Assembly (NCBI RefSeq): GCF_007655135.1
Contig: NC_045132.1
Location: 18,304,534 to 18,368,533 of the forward strand
Direction: 5' to 3'
Source of the DNA: Punica granatum
Taxonomy: Eukaryota; Streptophyta; Magnoliopsida; Myrtales; Lythraceae
Length of the DNA: 64,000 nucleotides
Shown here: in pieces, positions 36,900 to 50,000 of the stretch
Numbering within the stretch: the stretch's first letter is position 1
Layout: every line of letters starts with the position of its first letter
Translations under genes and position numbers: made by a program
The notes under the pieces: generated by a model
What the model was told of the DNA's origin: nothing
Database searches by the model: none
The model's input: only the letters and a program-made list of their open reading frames with translations

Positions 36900-38347
36900 A
36901 TGGATCACGTCTTGGGTATCCTCAAGGTTCGGGTGAAGAGAGGCACCAACCTCGTCGTCCGCGACGCCCTCAGCAGCGACCCCTATGTCACCGTCTCCCA
37001 GGGCAACCTCGTGCGTGAGATCTCTCTCTCTCATCCCTCTCCTCTCCCCTCTGCTCTGTTCTGATCTTGTCATACATATACATGTGTGTCTGTATATATG
37101 TTACCGTTGCGTGTTGATTTTGTATGTCCGTATGTTTATTATGATGAAAATTGTTAATTTGTTCCTCTAGATTTTGAATAATCTTTGGCCCTGTCATAAT
37201 TTTCAGCTGTTTTATTTAATCTTCGACTCTTATGTCGGTGTAGCTTCATCCCGTGACATGGTCAATGCCAGTGTTATCGGACCGAATTTGTGTTTCATAA
37301 CAGGACCTGTTGTAAACATGTAGTGTTGCATAGTGCCTCTGTTCGCTTTCTGCTCGTCCTGTTGTAATCTCCTTGTATTCTTTAGAACGAACGAAAGCAT
37401 ATGTTACCGGGATAACTTTGTTTCTTCGAAGCATTCTAATGCTCTGTCACTCTTGCCTCGGTTTGTTGGGGTTGCTATCCCCGGTAAATCACTTGCTGTC
37501 CGTGCTCGAAATGAAACCAAAACTTGTGTATGCCTCGAGGCCGGAGACAGTTCTCTTAGTTCTGATATACCCTTGTCAATATTACTTAAGTCGGGATATC
37601 TTTATCTCTAGAGACCTTATTGCGTCTTTGCCACCGTTTGTGCAGAAAGTGAAGACTCGTGTGGTTAAGAAAGACTGCAATCCCGTTTGGAATGATGAGC
37701 TCACCCTCTCCGTCACTGATAAGAACCTCCCATTGCTTGTTGTAAGTACGAGAAACCTTTCTCTTATCCATTCCTGGTCACTCGACAAAACCGGAATTAT
37801 GAGTCTTGTAGGTCAAGCAAGTAATGGAAGGAACATCATGTAATCCATCTTAATGCTGCTTCTCACCTTTGCTTTTTAGAATGTCAAAGCTGACGGGAAC
37901 AGAAGATGTCGCAAGGCTAGCTTGCTGTGATTATAGATTACTAAGCTGTATTACCGAAATAGTATTACATTTTTGTCGGGTACTTTTGGTAACTGTTACC
38001 AGCTGAGGAAGCTGAAACCAACATGAAGTCATTGCTTAAGTTTCATGTTTTTGCGAGTGCAGACAGTTTATGACAAAGATACGTTTACAGCGGATGACAA
38101 AATGGGGGAGGCAGAGATCGACATTAGGCCCTACCTGGAGTGCATAGAGATGTGCCTTGAGAACCTCCCGTCCCCAACTACCATAAAGAGGATCCAGCCG
38201 GGCAAGGACAACTGCTATGCGGAAGAGAGCTCCATTGTGTGGTTAGATGGGAAGATAGTGCAGGACATGATCCTGAGGCTACGAAATGTGCCGACTGGAG
38301 AGGTCGAGCTCCAACTCGAGTGGATCGATCTTCCTGGCCGTAACTGA
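36900..38347 (+). CDS. CAR-type small C2-domain protein
   Basis: Three exons, 36900-37010, 37646-37741 and 38063-38347, GT-AG and phase 0 at each border. Total 492 nt, 163 aa, the usual length of plant C2-domain ABA-related (CAR/GAP1-like) proteins. A single C2 domain fills the protein: GILKVRVKRGTNLVVRD and SSDPYVTV give the first Ca2+-loop aspartates, NPVWNDELTLSV follows, and VYDKDTFTADDKMGEA gives the second loop. The end is QDMILRLRNVPTGEVELQL then EWIDLPG. Known relatives bind membrane phospholipids with Ca2+ and recruit ABA receptors. An in-frame upstream ATG at 36690 would give an unusual long leader peptide, so the ATG at 36900, which matches the family start, is preferred. Confidence 0.93.
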
Positions 38348-39167
38348 ATTCAACTGAGTGGGCTTTTCTCCGAATGTGGTCATTGAGTCTGATGGCTTGT
38401 CCAGATCAATAAGAGAAGCTGTGTCTTGTTCTTGTACTAGGTTCCCTGTTATATATGGTTAAGGGGCATGTCAACGTCGAATGTTTGACCATAAATGTCT
38501 GGTCGATCCTGCGAAACAGATTGATTCCAACAGGACTGGAGTTGATCTGCCCATATGAAAGTTTGAATCAAGTAATGTATGTTACATAAAGTCTTTTGAG
38601 TCCTATAAGTGGGAGGAGCTCTGTTGGGATGGCCTATGACTCCATAATTTTTCTAATTTTACTGCCATAATTTTTCTGATTTTACTAAGTATTAGTTGAT
38701 AGTTGACATGTAATATTTGATGATATTACAAAAATCACCAGAGTTTTAGCATTACGCAGAGAGATAAAAATATCAATCGGTTCATTTCAATTAGTAATAA
38801 ACAAACAAAGACCCGAGGAAGGGGGTCTGAGGTAGTGGCAAAGCTCTAGAGGAAGTCCCCTTTGTTCATATACAGGCCAACTCCATTGCCAAATAGTATG
38901 ATATGTACTCCATTTTGCTTTGCTAATCTTCCATACGGGTTGCTTTCTGTCCAACTATTTTCAGTCGCTTGCGGTTTCAAGCTGCATCGTCCGAGCTTCC
39001 GGAGATGGATTTGATGATTGAATGTTCCTATGCATTTTCCGATCTGTTCAGGATCGTTTATTGCTATTGTTGCTGTTTTTCTGCACTTGCCCTATAGTTC
39101 TCTTCTCTACTTATATTCCTTTATGCTCCGTTTTCCTTTCTCATTACGAGCAGTTTAATAATATAGA
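38348..39167. other. 3' flank of the C2 gene and intergenic DNA
   Basis: No gene recognised. The first 100-200 bases are probably the C2-gene 3' UTR. Confidence 0.5.
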
Positions 39168-40325
39168 ATGGAGCATTCTTTTATGGGCGAAAAGTTCGTG
39201 CCAAATCGTGTAGTTCAATCTGTTCTCTCTCCCCGTAAGACTTGGGACTTATCTGCTATACCTTTCCAGCTGCTGGCACAGGCCAGCAATCTCATTCAAG
39301 GAGTGCCACTCCGGTGCTTTTCGAGTTTAAATGACTCGATTATATGGGTTCATCCTCGAGATGGTTTTTACAGCACCAAATTAATCTGCTAATTTGCTTC
39401 TAGTTAATCATTCTGCTCCTCAGCCCATCACCTCTTTCAACTGGATTTGGAAGTGCTCTGCCTTGCTTCGGATCCAGTTCTTCCTTGCGCTTTGCGTGAA
39501 AGAGAGCCTAGCTCCAACCTCTCTACTAGCACGTAGGGTGTCAATGTGGATCCCTCCTGCCATTTCTTTTCGCAAAAACGAATTGATCCTTTACATCCTT
39601 AGAGATGGTTGCATTGCCTCAGAGTTTTGGGATGAGTTCCTAACCCCGGACAAGAGAAACCAATCCTTCCCTACCCCGTTGGAGTTATGGCTTCGCTTGA
39701 ACTGCCTTTCCTCTTCACTCTCGCATCTTGGTATTCCGAGGAGCGTACTGTTCTCTTTTGCGGTATGGCTCTATGGAAGCAACGGAGCAGTCTCATCTAT
39801 GCTAAGGCAGCCCTACATATGTAGTAATCTGCCAAGCCTAGTCCTTCAGCTTGCTGCTGAACTTTATGCGACACGGAAGCCCCTATTGTCCTAGCCTACA
39901 AAGGAAATTTTCGTAGCATGGAAGCTTCCTCCTGAAGGCTTCTTTAAATTGAATACTGATGGATCGAGTAAAGGAAACCCGGGACAGGCGGGTGCTGGTG
40001 GAGTGATTACATATGCAAATGGTTCCTGGATGATAGGTTTCTCGATGAATCTCGGCATTACCGCTAGTGTGATAGCTGAAATTGTGTGATCTACCACGAG
40101 GCCCCATCCTTGCCCTAGAAAAGGGAATTGGGAGATTACATGTGGAATTTGACGCATGCCTGCTTTTGCCATGGATATGGGGCAGTGTCCTTCGTAACAG
40201 ATCATTCATATCAATTGTTGATGATTGCAGGACATTATGTTGCCGATTCAGGGAGATCAAACTGTATCATGTTTATCGGGGAGGCTAATGGCTGTGCTAA
40301 CCTACTGACCAAGAGGGGTGGAGAC
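39168..40325 (+). pseudogene. LINE (L1-type) ORF2 C-terminal remnant: zf-RVT and RNase H
   Basis: Degenerate C-terminal part of a plant non-LTR retrotransposon. Positions 39168-39392 resemble the linker before zf-RVT. Positions 39394-39894 contain FNWIWKCSALLRIQFF, the start of the zinc-binding domain of plant LINE reverse transcriptases. An RNase H piece follows at about 39900-40090 (WKLPPEGFFKLNTDGSSKGN, then PGQAGAGGVI). Its later part (VEFDACLLLPWIWG, EANGCANLLTKRGG) lies in other frames up to about 40320. A stop at 39892-39894 and several frameshifts break it. The RT domain itself is absent here. It sits 0.8 kb downstream of the C2 gene. Confidence 0.75.
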
Positions 40326-41337
40326 AAAGCGGATATTCTAGCTACTCAATATGCGTTGTTCCTGGCTTTTTTTTTTTTCGAAATTTGCCTTTTTTGTTGT
40401 TGTTGTTATAAGGGAAGCCTATGAACTTACTACAATAAAATAAAAATCTAAAATTTGCCTTTACTAAGGATATTTCTGGGGCTATGGAACCTCGTATTGT
40501 AGCTGACTCTGAATTTGCTAGTGAAGAATAATTGATGTACTTAAATTTGTTACCAAAATAGTCGGAAACATGCATCATAGGAGACCATGTAAAGGTCCTT
40601 AGGTCCCAGATAGGGTTCGCCTTCTTGTACTGCAGCTTCCAGTGCTCGACGCTCATAGTCCCTCCCCCTTTCGACGTGGCCTAAATGATCAGAATGAAAT
40701 TCTTGTACAGTTTCAACACATTAATTTCAATCACTCTAAAGGTAGTGGTTGGGGGCCTAAACCCTCAAACTCGAAAAACTGATTTTTCTTTTAGGTTTTG
40801 TTTGGTATACGAGAATGAAATCGCATGAATATTCCATCTTTCCACTCTATTTCTTTATATGATGTTATTTTATTAGTTAGAAAGAGCATTCCATTTGAAA
40901 AACATATTTCCTTCAACTTGATAGAGGGATATTTCTTTCCTTTCAAAAATTAAGTAATACTCATTCCTTTATTACATGAGTATAGATGGGCCGCCAGATG
41001 AGGGCCCCTAAAAGACTTGAAGTATTAAGTTCAATGAGAAGGCCCAGGCCCATTGGTGCTTTCGCCTGATGAAATGGGCAGGAGCAGTTATTTTGTCCTT
41101 TTTGAAATATATGCATCGTGCGATTAACTGCCCATGAAAGCAGTTATGACTAACCCTTTTTATAAATATTCTACTCGAGTAATATATAGATACAGAGCTC
41201 TGAGAGTGGGTTATTGTGCTCCCAATGTCTTGAGCTCACATCAAGCATTATATAATAATAAAAATTAAACTAGTTAGTCAAAAATGGTAAAATTTGAAAT
41301 AATTTAAAATTGTGTACTTTACTGTCTAATAATGTAT
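40326..41337. other. Intergenic DNA; no gene recognised
   Basis: AT-rich. A TTTTGTTTGGTATACGAG segment near 40796 resembles a MITE end, but no partner end was found. Confidence 0.45.
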
Positions 41338-41346
41338 TTAAAAATA

Positions 41347-42269
41347 GAGAAAACATTCAATTTGGTCCCTCGATGAATCTTACCAATAATTTGGTCATTA
41401 AAAGATCAGTTGGCTAACAAATTGGTCTCTCAATGAAATTTGCCAACAATTTGGTACTCGAAAGATTAGTTTTGGCCAACAACTTTGTCCTTGAAAGATT
41501 AATTTGTCAACAATTTGGTTCATCAATGAATTTTACCTACAATTTGGTCCTCAAAAGATTAGTTGGCCAATAATTTGGTCCTTGAAAGACTGTTCCATCA
41601 GACAATTCAGTCCCGACTTTAATTGATTGGCGACGCCGTGGCGATAATCAGACCTGGAAGCCAATATAGCACATTCTTAACTAAGTTGTTCCATCCCCCA
41701 CAATACCCAAAGATGTTGTTCACATTTTCACTCCCTCAACTCTATAAATCCCGCCATTCCCCCTCCCCCATTTCAACACTAACTTCGAATGTCTTTCTGC
41801 AAAGTGTGAAAACACAGTGAATGAGTGATGAAATCAACAATTTCATCACGTGTTTCATGCATGTTGGACCACCTCTATTGATTCTAGGGTAGTTAAGATT
41901 TTTGTTGCCGTTGTAGAAGATGGGTGGTAGGATGACCAAAATGATATCATATCGGGTTTGGGAATTAAAAAAATCAAATTTTCATTTATCGTTGGTTAAG
42001 GATGTGTCATATCAGCTTCTAAGTCAGATTATCGTCACGACGTCGACGATCAGTTAACGTCGGGACTAAATTATCTAGCGGAATGGTCTTTGGAGGATCA
42101 AATTGTTGGCCACCTGATTTTTCGAGGATCAATTTGTTGGCAAAACTCATCGAGGGATCAAATTATTGGCAAATTAATCTTTCGAGGATCAAATTGTTAG
42201 CCAATGAATCTTTCGAGGACCAAATTGTTGGCAAATTAATCTTTTAAGGACCAAATTGAATGTTTTCTC
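41347..42269. mobile_element. MULE-like foldback element, perfect 9-bp TSD
   Basis: Ends GAGAAAACATTCAATTTGG and CCAAATTGAATGTTTTCTC are exact inverses and are flanked on both sides by TTAAAAATA (41338-41346 and 42270-42278). The TIRs, about 280 bp each, are arrays of a 30-40-bp module (AATTTGGTCCTC..AAAGATTAGTTGGCCAA). The interior is about 350 bp without transposase or recognised gene. The 9-bp duplication and GAG terminus place it with Mutator-like elements. Confidence 0.88.
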
Positions 42270-42278
42270 TTAAAAATA

Positions 42279-43162
42279 TACCTCAAACTTTAATTTAGTA
42301 TATTTGAGTGAAATAATTTACATATTTGAGTTAAAACTCAAAATAATTTTTTCACAAATAATTACTTACTTGAAGGTGTAAAGATATTTTTAGAAATACT
42401 AATAACATTTTCATTTTTCATGTAAGAGCTAAATACATAGAGAAATTAAAAAGTCCCATTACTAAAAAAGTAATAATTTTATTAAAATTCTATGTAAATT
42501 AATAATATTTGAGTACAAAAATTTTAAATTAGATGATTGATTTATTATTATTTTCAAGATGTGAGATCCAGTTTTCAAAGTGACTTTACAGTTTTCATAA
42601 TAAAAATTTTAAAGTTTCTTTAGAAAATAGAAATCTAACGATTTACCATAATTTTAATTAAAATAAACTTATTAATTAGATTATATTAATTTATTTAGGA
42701 TATAAATATAGTTATTTAAGTATTTAACAAAGTTAGCTCGATACGTTGTTTTTAATAAATATTTTATGTTCAATGTTAACTTGAAAGTTATTAAGAAGTA
42801 AATTTCATATAATGATAAACTAATTAAAATTTTATAATCAAATTAAATGATATAATATACTAAAATCCGTCAGAAATAACAATTCTGGATAAAGTGCGGG
42901 TGAATTGACTAGTATGATTGATGATAAGAAGAAACTTTAGAGCATAATATTAACTGGAATGAAGTCTCTTTTGGGTTTCTAAGATGATGCATTGGAAGAG
43001 AAGACAAGTATGTATTGCTGCCCCTACCAAGGACATAATCCCAACAGATAACGTAGCCGACCCCTCCCCAGTCGCCTTCATGCAACTTGTAAACTTGTCC
43101 CTTCGCCGAGGTCAAGTCTGAGATGTGGCAGTCGGCAACTGAACACGTCGTGTGACTTCTAT
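42279..43162. other. AT-rich intergenic DNA; no gene recognised
   Basis: Nothing recognisable as coding. A GC-richer segment at about 43010-43150 was not identified. Confidence 0.45.
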
Positions 43163-43860
43163 CACTACAAGAATTTCGCATCATAGGGATGGCAAAATCA
43201 ATCTCTATTCTTTCTCTATACCACCCATAGAGATGGAATAGAGACAATTTTGACACCGTTTATATTTTTAGCGTTGCTATTTTTTTAGATGGAAAATTTC
43301 CGTCTCAAAACTCAGCGGCGGAAATGTCCGTCCGCATGTAGTCAGTCTCTGGGAGACGAACTAGAGACAAATAGTTTTGTCCATACGAGACGGACATTAT
43401 CCCTCACTATGGACTTACTAACGGAACATGGACCAACTTTTCCGTCTGTAAGTGACAATATTTTGCATTTTCAAGAATGTCTCAAATCTGCTAGACAAAA
43501 TATTCTGTCTCATAGAGTCGAAAACTATGTCCGTAAGTCCGTCCACATGTTAGAGACGACAATATACACAATTTATTTCCATCTCTATTGGACGGAATCG
43601 TTCGTCCCATTTTCCTTCCATAATTTTGAGATGGAATTATACACGAAATGATTCGTCTCACTATAGGAAAAATATTTTCCCTATTTTTGTCCATACACCG
43701 AGACGCACTTATGGACATAAATTTTCGTTTACCAAAGACATACTTTTGCATCCATAATCCGTCTCTATGATCCATTTGGGACAGAAGTTTAGACGGCGTT
43801 AAGATGAATCCATTCCGTTCAAATTCCGTCTCTATTAAAATGAATAAAATTTTAAAAAAG
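43163..43860. mobile_element. CACTA-like element fragment with repeated GAGACGGA motifs
   Basis: Begins CACTACAAGAATTTCGC, the classical CACTA terminus. It is followed by many short motifs of the GAGACGGA / CCGTCTCT type in both orientations up to about 43840. The mirror terminus ending in TAGTG was not found, so the right border is an estimate. No transposase. Confidence 0.5.
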
Positions 43861-45037
43861 CAATATGTCCTATATAAAATCATAGGATTATTCAAAAACC
43901 TACATATATCCATACCAGTCCACACAGTCATTCCCAAAAGCAGACAACCAAAATTCATCTATCCATAATAAGTTAAAACAAAACAAAAAAATGATTTGGA
44001 CCATAAGTGTCCAAATACATGTCGAAAAGATTTAATGCCATTTATGTCAACATCAACACCGGTTAACTGTCAATCTCGATTTGGACCATAAGTGTTTAAT
44101 GGATCAAACATTTAGGACTGAAAATGCTAGAATGAAACTTATTGGACTCAATATAAAAAAAAGACAAACTTATAGGACCATTTCTGTAATTATTCCATTT
44201 ATTAATTGGTCCGGAACAGTTACGTAATGCCTATCACTTGTTATTGTGTTTAGAGTGTAATTTAGAAGTTTAGCTTTTGTTGTTTGTCTTTGGCAGATAA
44301 TGTTGAAATGAAGAAAAGTTCCAATACGTCCAATAGAGAATAAAAATTTTGCGCTTCTCCACATATGGTCCTACGTATGTATCTTTCAATAAAATGAAAT
44401 GAGATCTTATCATGTGGTCCCCATTTTCGTAGAATTTTGAGATTTGCGATGATAATTAAGGTTTACTCACATTTTCATTCGCAAGAGGAATATCAGTATT
44501 ATTATACTCCAAAGGAATTACATGCTTCCCAATCAGGTTTAGAACTGTGGCTCATTTTTTGCGTAATGTACATATTACATGTGATCTAATATTGTAGGTT
44601 TTATAGTTCATATGGATAATTAACTAAACTAGCTTTCTATAACACTAGGTTTTTCGACCCGTGCAAGTACGGGTTTATAAAAAGTTGATAATAAAGAATT
44701 GAACTTATGAATATAAAATAAGAAATCGAAATCAATAATAATCATGAACTAAAATATTTATAAATCCTTTCTGTGAATAAAAGTTATTAAATCACTATTT
44801 TTAATGGACAAGTGAGGAAAATTATAAATATTTTAAAAAGATTTATAAAAAAAGATATACATAATCAAACTGTATTGACATAGGTTATATAAAAAAATGT
44901 AAGGAAATATTAAGACGAATAATTTTGGGAGAAGCACTGGGATTCACTTCGTTGCATGGAATCTTGACTCATGATGAATTTAATAATATGCTCCATATTC
45001 TTTTATAGGTTCTGATGAAAATATGCCAAATGGACCA
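43861..45037. other. AT-rich intergenic DNA; no gene recognised
   Basis: No coding or repeat structure that I can support. Confidence 0.45.
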
Positions 45038-45046
45038 TACTTAAAA

Positions 45047-45868
45047 GGGAAAATAGCACCATATAGCATGTATTTGACGCTATTTTCACCACCTAGCAAG
45101 TTCATAAAACTTGGCACGCCATAGCACAAATATGATTTTTATGTCAAACTTAACAATCCATTGTTAAAAAATGGATGGCAAGCTGAGTTGGCCTTCACGA
45201 TGGCCCACTTTGCACACAGCTACTCTTGACACGTGGATAAAATAATAATAAAATATAAAATAAAGAATTAAAACAATAAGAAAAAATTAGCGGGAGAAGG
45301 GAGGAAGGCGACAGGATTTCCTACCAAGCACGAGCCCCCGTCGCCCTCCTTTCAAATTAGCCGAGGTTATCGGAGACCAGTTGAGCCTCCGGCTACCACG
45401 ACTGAGGTGGGGCGGTCCGCAAAGGGGAGCCCTTCCTTTGATTTGTCCCTCCTTTATTTTCTCGAAAAAGAAACATAGGAGGGGCAGATCGGGGGAGGAG
45501 GCTCCCCTTGTAGGCCGCCCCACCTCAGTCGGGGTCCCTGGAGGCCTGAGAGGTATCTGGTGACCTTCCTCGAGGGGGGGCCGCCCGGTGGAAGGGAGCC
45601 CTTTCCTTGGATTCGCCCCTTCTCTGTCTTTTTTTAAAAAAAAAAAATTAATTTTTTAGTGTTTTCATTCACGTGTTGCGTCTAGGTGCTCAAAATGGGC
45701 TCACTGTGAAGGCCAACTCAACTTTCCGTCTATTTTTGTAGCGGTCTGTAAATGTTGTGCTAGATTTGACATAAAACACGTATTTGTGCTATGGCATGCC
45801 ATGTTTTAAAAACGTGCTATAGGGGGTCAAAATAGCGTCAAATCCTTGCTATTTTGTGTTATTTTTCC
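45047..45868. mobile_element. MULE-like element, 822 bp, perfect 9-bp TSD, GC-rich core
   Basis: Flanked by TACTTAAAA at 45038-45046 and 45869-45877. The TIRs, about 170 bp, share TTTGACGCTATTTT, GCATGCCATAGCACAAATA (one base different in the left copy) and GTTGGCCTTCAC. The core (about 45290-45620) is markedly GC-rich and contains an internal inverted pair around GGTGGGGCGGTCCGC and GGCCGCCCCACCTC. No transposase is present. Confidence 0.86.
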
Positions 45869-45877
45869 TACTTAAAA

Positions 45878-47006
45878 AATTGAAATTGAATTAGAATTAT
45901 AAATCAATTGGAAAAAATTACTTAGTTTAGCTTGTAAATAGTTGGCCCAATAGATAAGAATACCCAAATTAAGAGTTTGTATCGATATTGACAAAATAAC
46001 CTCACCACGTGTATATGAGCTCCAAAACTGACTTATATAAAGATATCTATGCAATTAAATTATTTAAGATTTAATAGCCACCATAATAATACTATTTCTC
46101 TTAGTCATCACTAAATTTATGATTTCTTTTATCAACTAATGGCATTTGCTAAAAAGTTCTTAATGTAGAAAATGCCCCTCTATTTATAGGAAAATGAGAC
46201 TTGGGGATCGATTTGTAAATATCAAAATCTACGGGGTGAAAATGAAAGAATTTTCAAAAAGTCAAAGGTCCCACCCAAACCCCTAGGCTCGGTTAATATC
46301 CGCGCTTGTGTCCTAAATTTCCAAATTCGGTGAAAATTGGTTCAACTACTTCGAACTGAACTGGTTTTGTCGGAAATAATAATGTTTGCCCTCAAACTTG
46401 TCGAAAAACTTCATTTTCACCGTTTTTGGAATTTTTGAGCATATTTGAGTAAAGAAAAATTATAGAAAATATTCTCAAGTTCAGAAAATGATTATTTATT
46501 TGAAAACACCCCCAAATGAATATTTCTCGCTATGTGAGAATATCGATTTTTTCGACTCGATCCCTTTTCTTATTGAATAAATTGTGGAAATCAAAAAATT
46601 TTAATCACAGAAAATTAAGGTGTCATTTCTCATTGAAAACACTGGTAATTAGGATTTAGAGAAGGTCTCTACAGAGTATGCATCACATTTCAAAACTTGC
46701 TTTACAATCGCATCCTCTGAGAATAAAAATTGTTAATTATCCCGTATTATTTTAAAAATAGGTACCAAAAGTAGAGATTAAATAGTTGGTACTCGAGGAC
46801 TTATTTATTAAATCTTGAAGATTTGTCTTTTGATATCTGGTCACTTGTGTGCTTCTTGTGATTTTTCTAGTTTTCTAATCCCGATGTGCTCCTAAAATTG
46901 TTGACTTAATTCGGGCCGAAACAAGGAGCTTACACTCACTCCACCTATGAACCAAAGGCTTTTGAAACTTATAACTACTTAGACAACCTAGAAATGGTTT
47001 TGGCAT
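45878..47006. other. AT-rich intergenic DNA before the Ogre-type element
   Basis: No gene recognised. The last five bases (GGCAT, 47002-47006) would be the left target-site duplicate of the retrotransposon; the right one is outside the window. Confidence 0.45.
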
Positions 47007-50000
47007 TGTCAGCACCCAATTTTGGTCCACCGGCTTCAGAGGGGCAAAATCGTCGTTTTTGCCACCCATGAGGGAAGTATTTCCGATTAATTACCAGAGT
47101 ATTCACGACTTTTCGGAGATAGCACGTTTTCCTAATCTAGCACCAATTTTATGATTTTTCAAAATAATACCATTTGGGACGTTTTCGAATTTCGCGTACA
47201 TCGACGTCAATTTTCAAAATCCGGGACAAATTCAAGATTGAAAATAATTTTATCGCATAATATCGACCGGCGAATTTTCCGGAGCGTGATGGCGGTCTCG
47301 AATTATTTTTCCGACGTCCGATCCAGAAGACGAGATTTTAAATTTGTACGCGCGTCGATTTTGAAATTCGAAAAAAAAAAAAAATTTCAAAAGCCGGTCA
47401 GAAGTCAGACTGCTGACTTCTCACCGTGGCTTTCCCTTTTTCTTACTTTTCATTTTCCCAGCCTTCGTCCTTCTTCTTCTTCTTCTTCTTCTTCTTCTTC
47501 TTCTTCTTCTTCTTCTGACTTCTTCCGTTTCTTTTCTTTTTATTTTCCGATAATGGCAGCTCCCTGCGGCGTCGCTCCTCTGCCCGAGACCGACTTGTCT
47601 TGTCACTGTCCTCTCAGCTACGTTCTTCCTCTGCACACGTTAACTCCGACTCGCACGGCAACGACCGGAACCGGCTCGGCCCCTCCTCGAAAACCGGCGG
47701 TTCTCTTTCCCTCGCTGGCTCTCCCTCTCTCTCTCGATTCCGGAACAAAACCGGCAGCTCACGGAAAAAATCGGGGGGGGGGGGGGGACTCAGACACGAA
47801 AAAATTTTCCCACAGCTCACGCTCTCCCTCAGCTCACCCGGATTTTTCCCCGACAGCTCACCCACGGCTGAAACCTCCAACTCCTAGCCGAACCCGCAAC
47901 TCCCCCAGCTCACCCGGGAACCCCCAGCTCGAAGTACCCGAAACCCCGCTGCCCCTCAGCTCGCCCGATCCTCCCGAAAACCCCAGCTCACTCATTCTCA
48001 TCCCGGCTTTCCCTCAGCTCCAGACCGGTCCGCCTACTCCCGGAGCTCGACTCCCCGAGACTCCCTCAGCTCGACCGCACACCTGAATTTCTCCCGGCTC
48101 CCTCGCCTCCCTCTGTGTTTTTTGGCTAACCGGGTCGTCTCATTTTTTTTTCGGGTTGAACAGAAGGCCGAGACCAGCAACCCAGACAGCACCAGGCGGC
48201 CCAGCCCGATCCTCCAGCGGCCCAGCCCGTTTCAGCAGAGCCCAGTCCGGCCCGGTCCGCCCCCCATCAGTCCGAATCCCATCGGCCCAATAGTCGGTCC
48301 GGCCCACTCGGCCCAATTTGGTCCAGTCCACCCCACCGGATCTCGGCCCGACCCAACTCGTTCGGCAATTTTCTTTTTTTATTTTTTTATTTTACAGATT
48401 CACCCCCAATCTCCCGAACTAGGTAAATTCCCAACTTAGTGGCATGTTTAGGACTCCGCTTCTGAATATTAATGCTTACTTGGATGAATATGATGCGAAA
48501 TGAATGTTATTGGGCTGTGCGGGTGATCGGATTCGTCTCAAACTCGATTTTACGAACTTTCCGTTTGTCTCATTTCAGTACAGAGGACGCATTTTTTATT
48601 TTTTCAGATCTGCCCTGAATTTTAAAATGGTTTCCAGTGAAGTCCCGGTCATTTTAATATCTTCAAATCAGTCCCTGAACTTTTCGAAATTTTTAAATCA
48701 GTCCCTGAACTTTTCGGAATCTCCAGATCAGTCCTAAACTTTTCAGAATTTTTAAATCAGTCCCTAAACTTTTTGCAATTTTCAAATCAGTCCCTGAATT
48801 TTTCGGAATTTTCACATTAGTCTCTGAACTTTTCGAATTTTCACATTAGTCCCTGAGCTTTTCGGAATTTGCAGATCAGTCCTTTAACTTTTCGGAATTT
48901 TCAAATCAGTCCTGAACATTTTCCAAAGACATCCAGCCCTTTCCTACTTGGATCACCGACCGACAGCGTGTGTGCCATGTTTAAATATTTCATTCTTGTA
49001 ATTATATGTATACGGCATGATAACGTGTGTGCTTTGCATGATTTTTCGCTTTCCATGAATCGGTGTCGTTTTATCGATTTCGTTGATATCGTGTTTGCGT
49101 GTATGTTTGTATGTGTTTATCATGATCATGGCGGCACCGGTTATGTAAATTTGTACGTTCGCCGTGCTTGATGTGGTGATATGCTCTTGATCGGTGCTTA
49201 AAATGCTTTATCGTTTAAATCGAAACCTCACATGAATTGGGTTAATCATGCAAACTCGACCTAAAATTAATTTTTAAATCCTAAGGCGATCGGGAATTAG
49301 GATTCGCATCGGACGGTCCATCAATGATCGGCTCGACGGTCCGAAACTCGAATATTTAGAGCATTTAGCAAAACATTAATTAATTTAATCAATAATTCCA
49401 CTAACGGGGTAATTGGACGTTCACACGATTAATTAATCCACTTGGCCCTAATAATTTTGTACGAATTGGTAATAAACCGATAACACGCGTCGATAGGTTG
49501 CAAACATGCGTTGGTGCCCTTCTCAAAACTTGCAAATTTTATAAAACTCGAGACACGTAGTTCGATGTGACATGGATGTCCAGGAAGGACTTGCGCGTCT
49601 TGACTCGAGGCCTCACCTGATTTCAGGAAACTCAGGTCGGGATGTGGAAGTTCTTCTTAGATCACTTCCGGATAGATTAACCGATCTCTTGGTTTTCTGG
49701 GGTTCTTGACAACCTTGGAGGGCCCAGGGGATCGGTTAGCGCGGGCACAGGCCGAGGCGGCCCGCGCCGCATGATCTCTCTTTTCTGAAAATATTTTCAC
49801 CTCAAGGGCAAAATCGTCTATTTGCAACTTAGCGACACCTCTAGGGTTAGAATAATAGAAACATTACGGTATTAGGGTAGGGATGGGCTACCTGTCTAGG
49901 CGCAGCTTCATCTGCACAGCCCGCTCTATCCGACCGATGAGTTTTTTATTACTCTAGCATAGTCTCGGGTAGTTAGTTCGGGTGGATTGGCTCAAAATAC

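Noticed and set aside
47471..47516. Poly-Ser/poly-Arg coding tract
   Set aside because: Simple (TTC)n microsatellite in an LTR, strongly different in length in the other LTR.
47151..48086. 311-codon frame, repeated in shorter form at 62929-63882
   Set aside because: It lies in the LTR, spans a (TTC)n and poly-G run that differ in length between the two LTRs, and is not maintained in frame.
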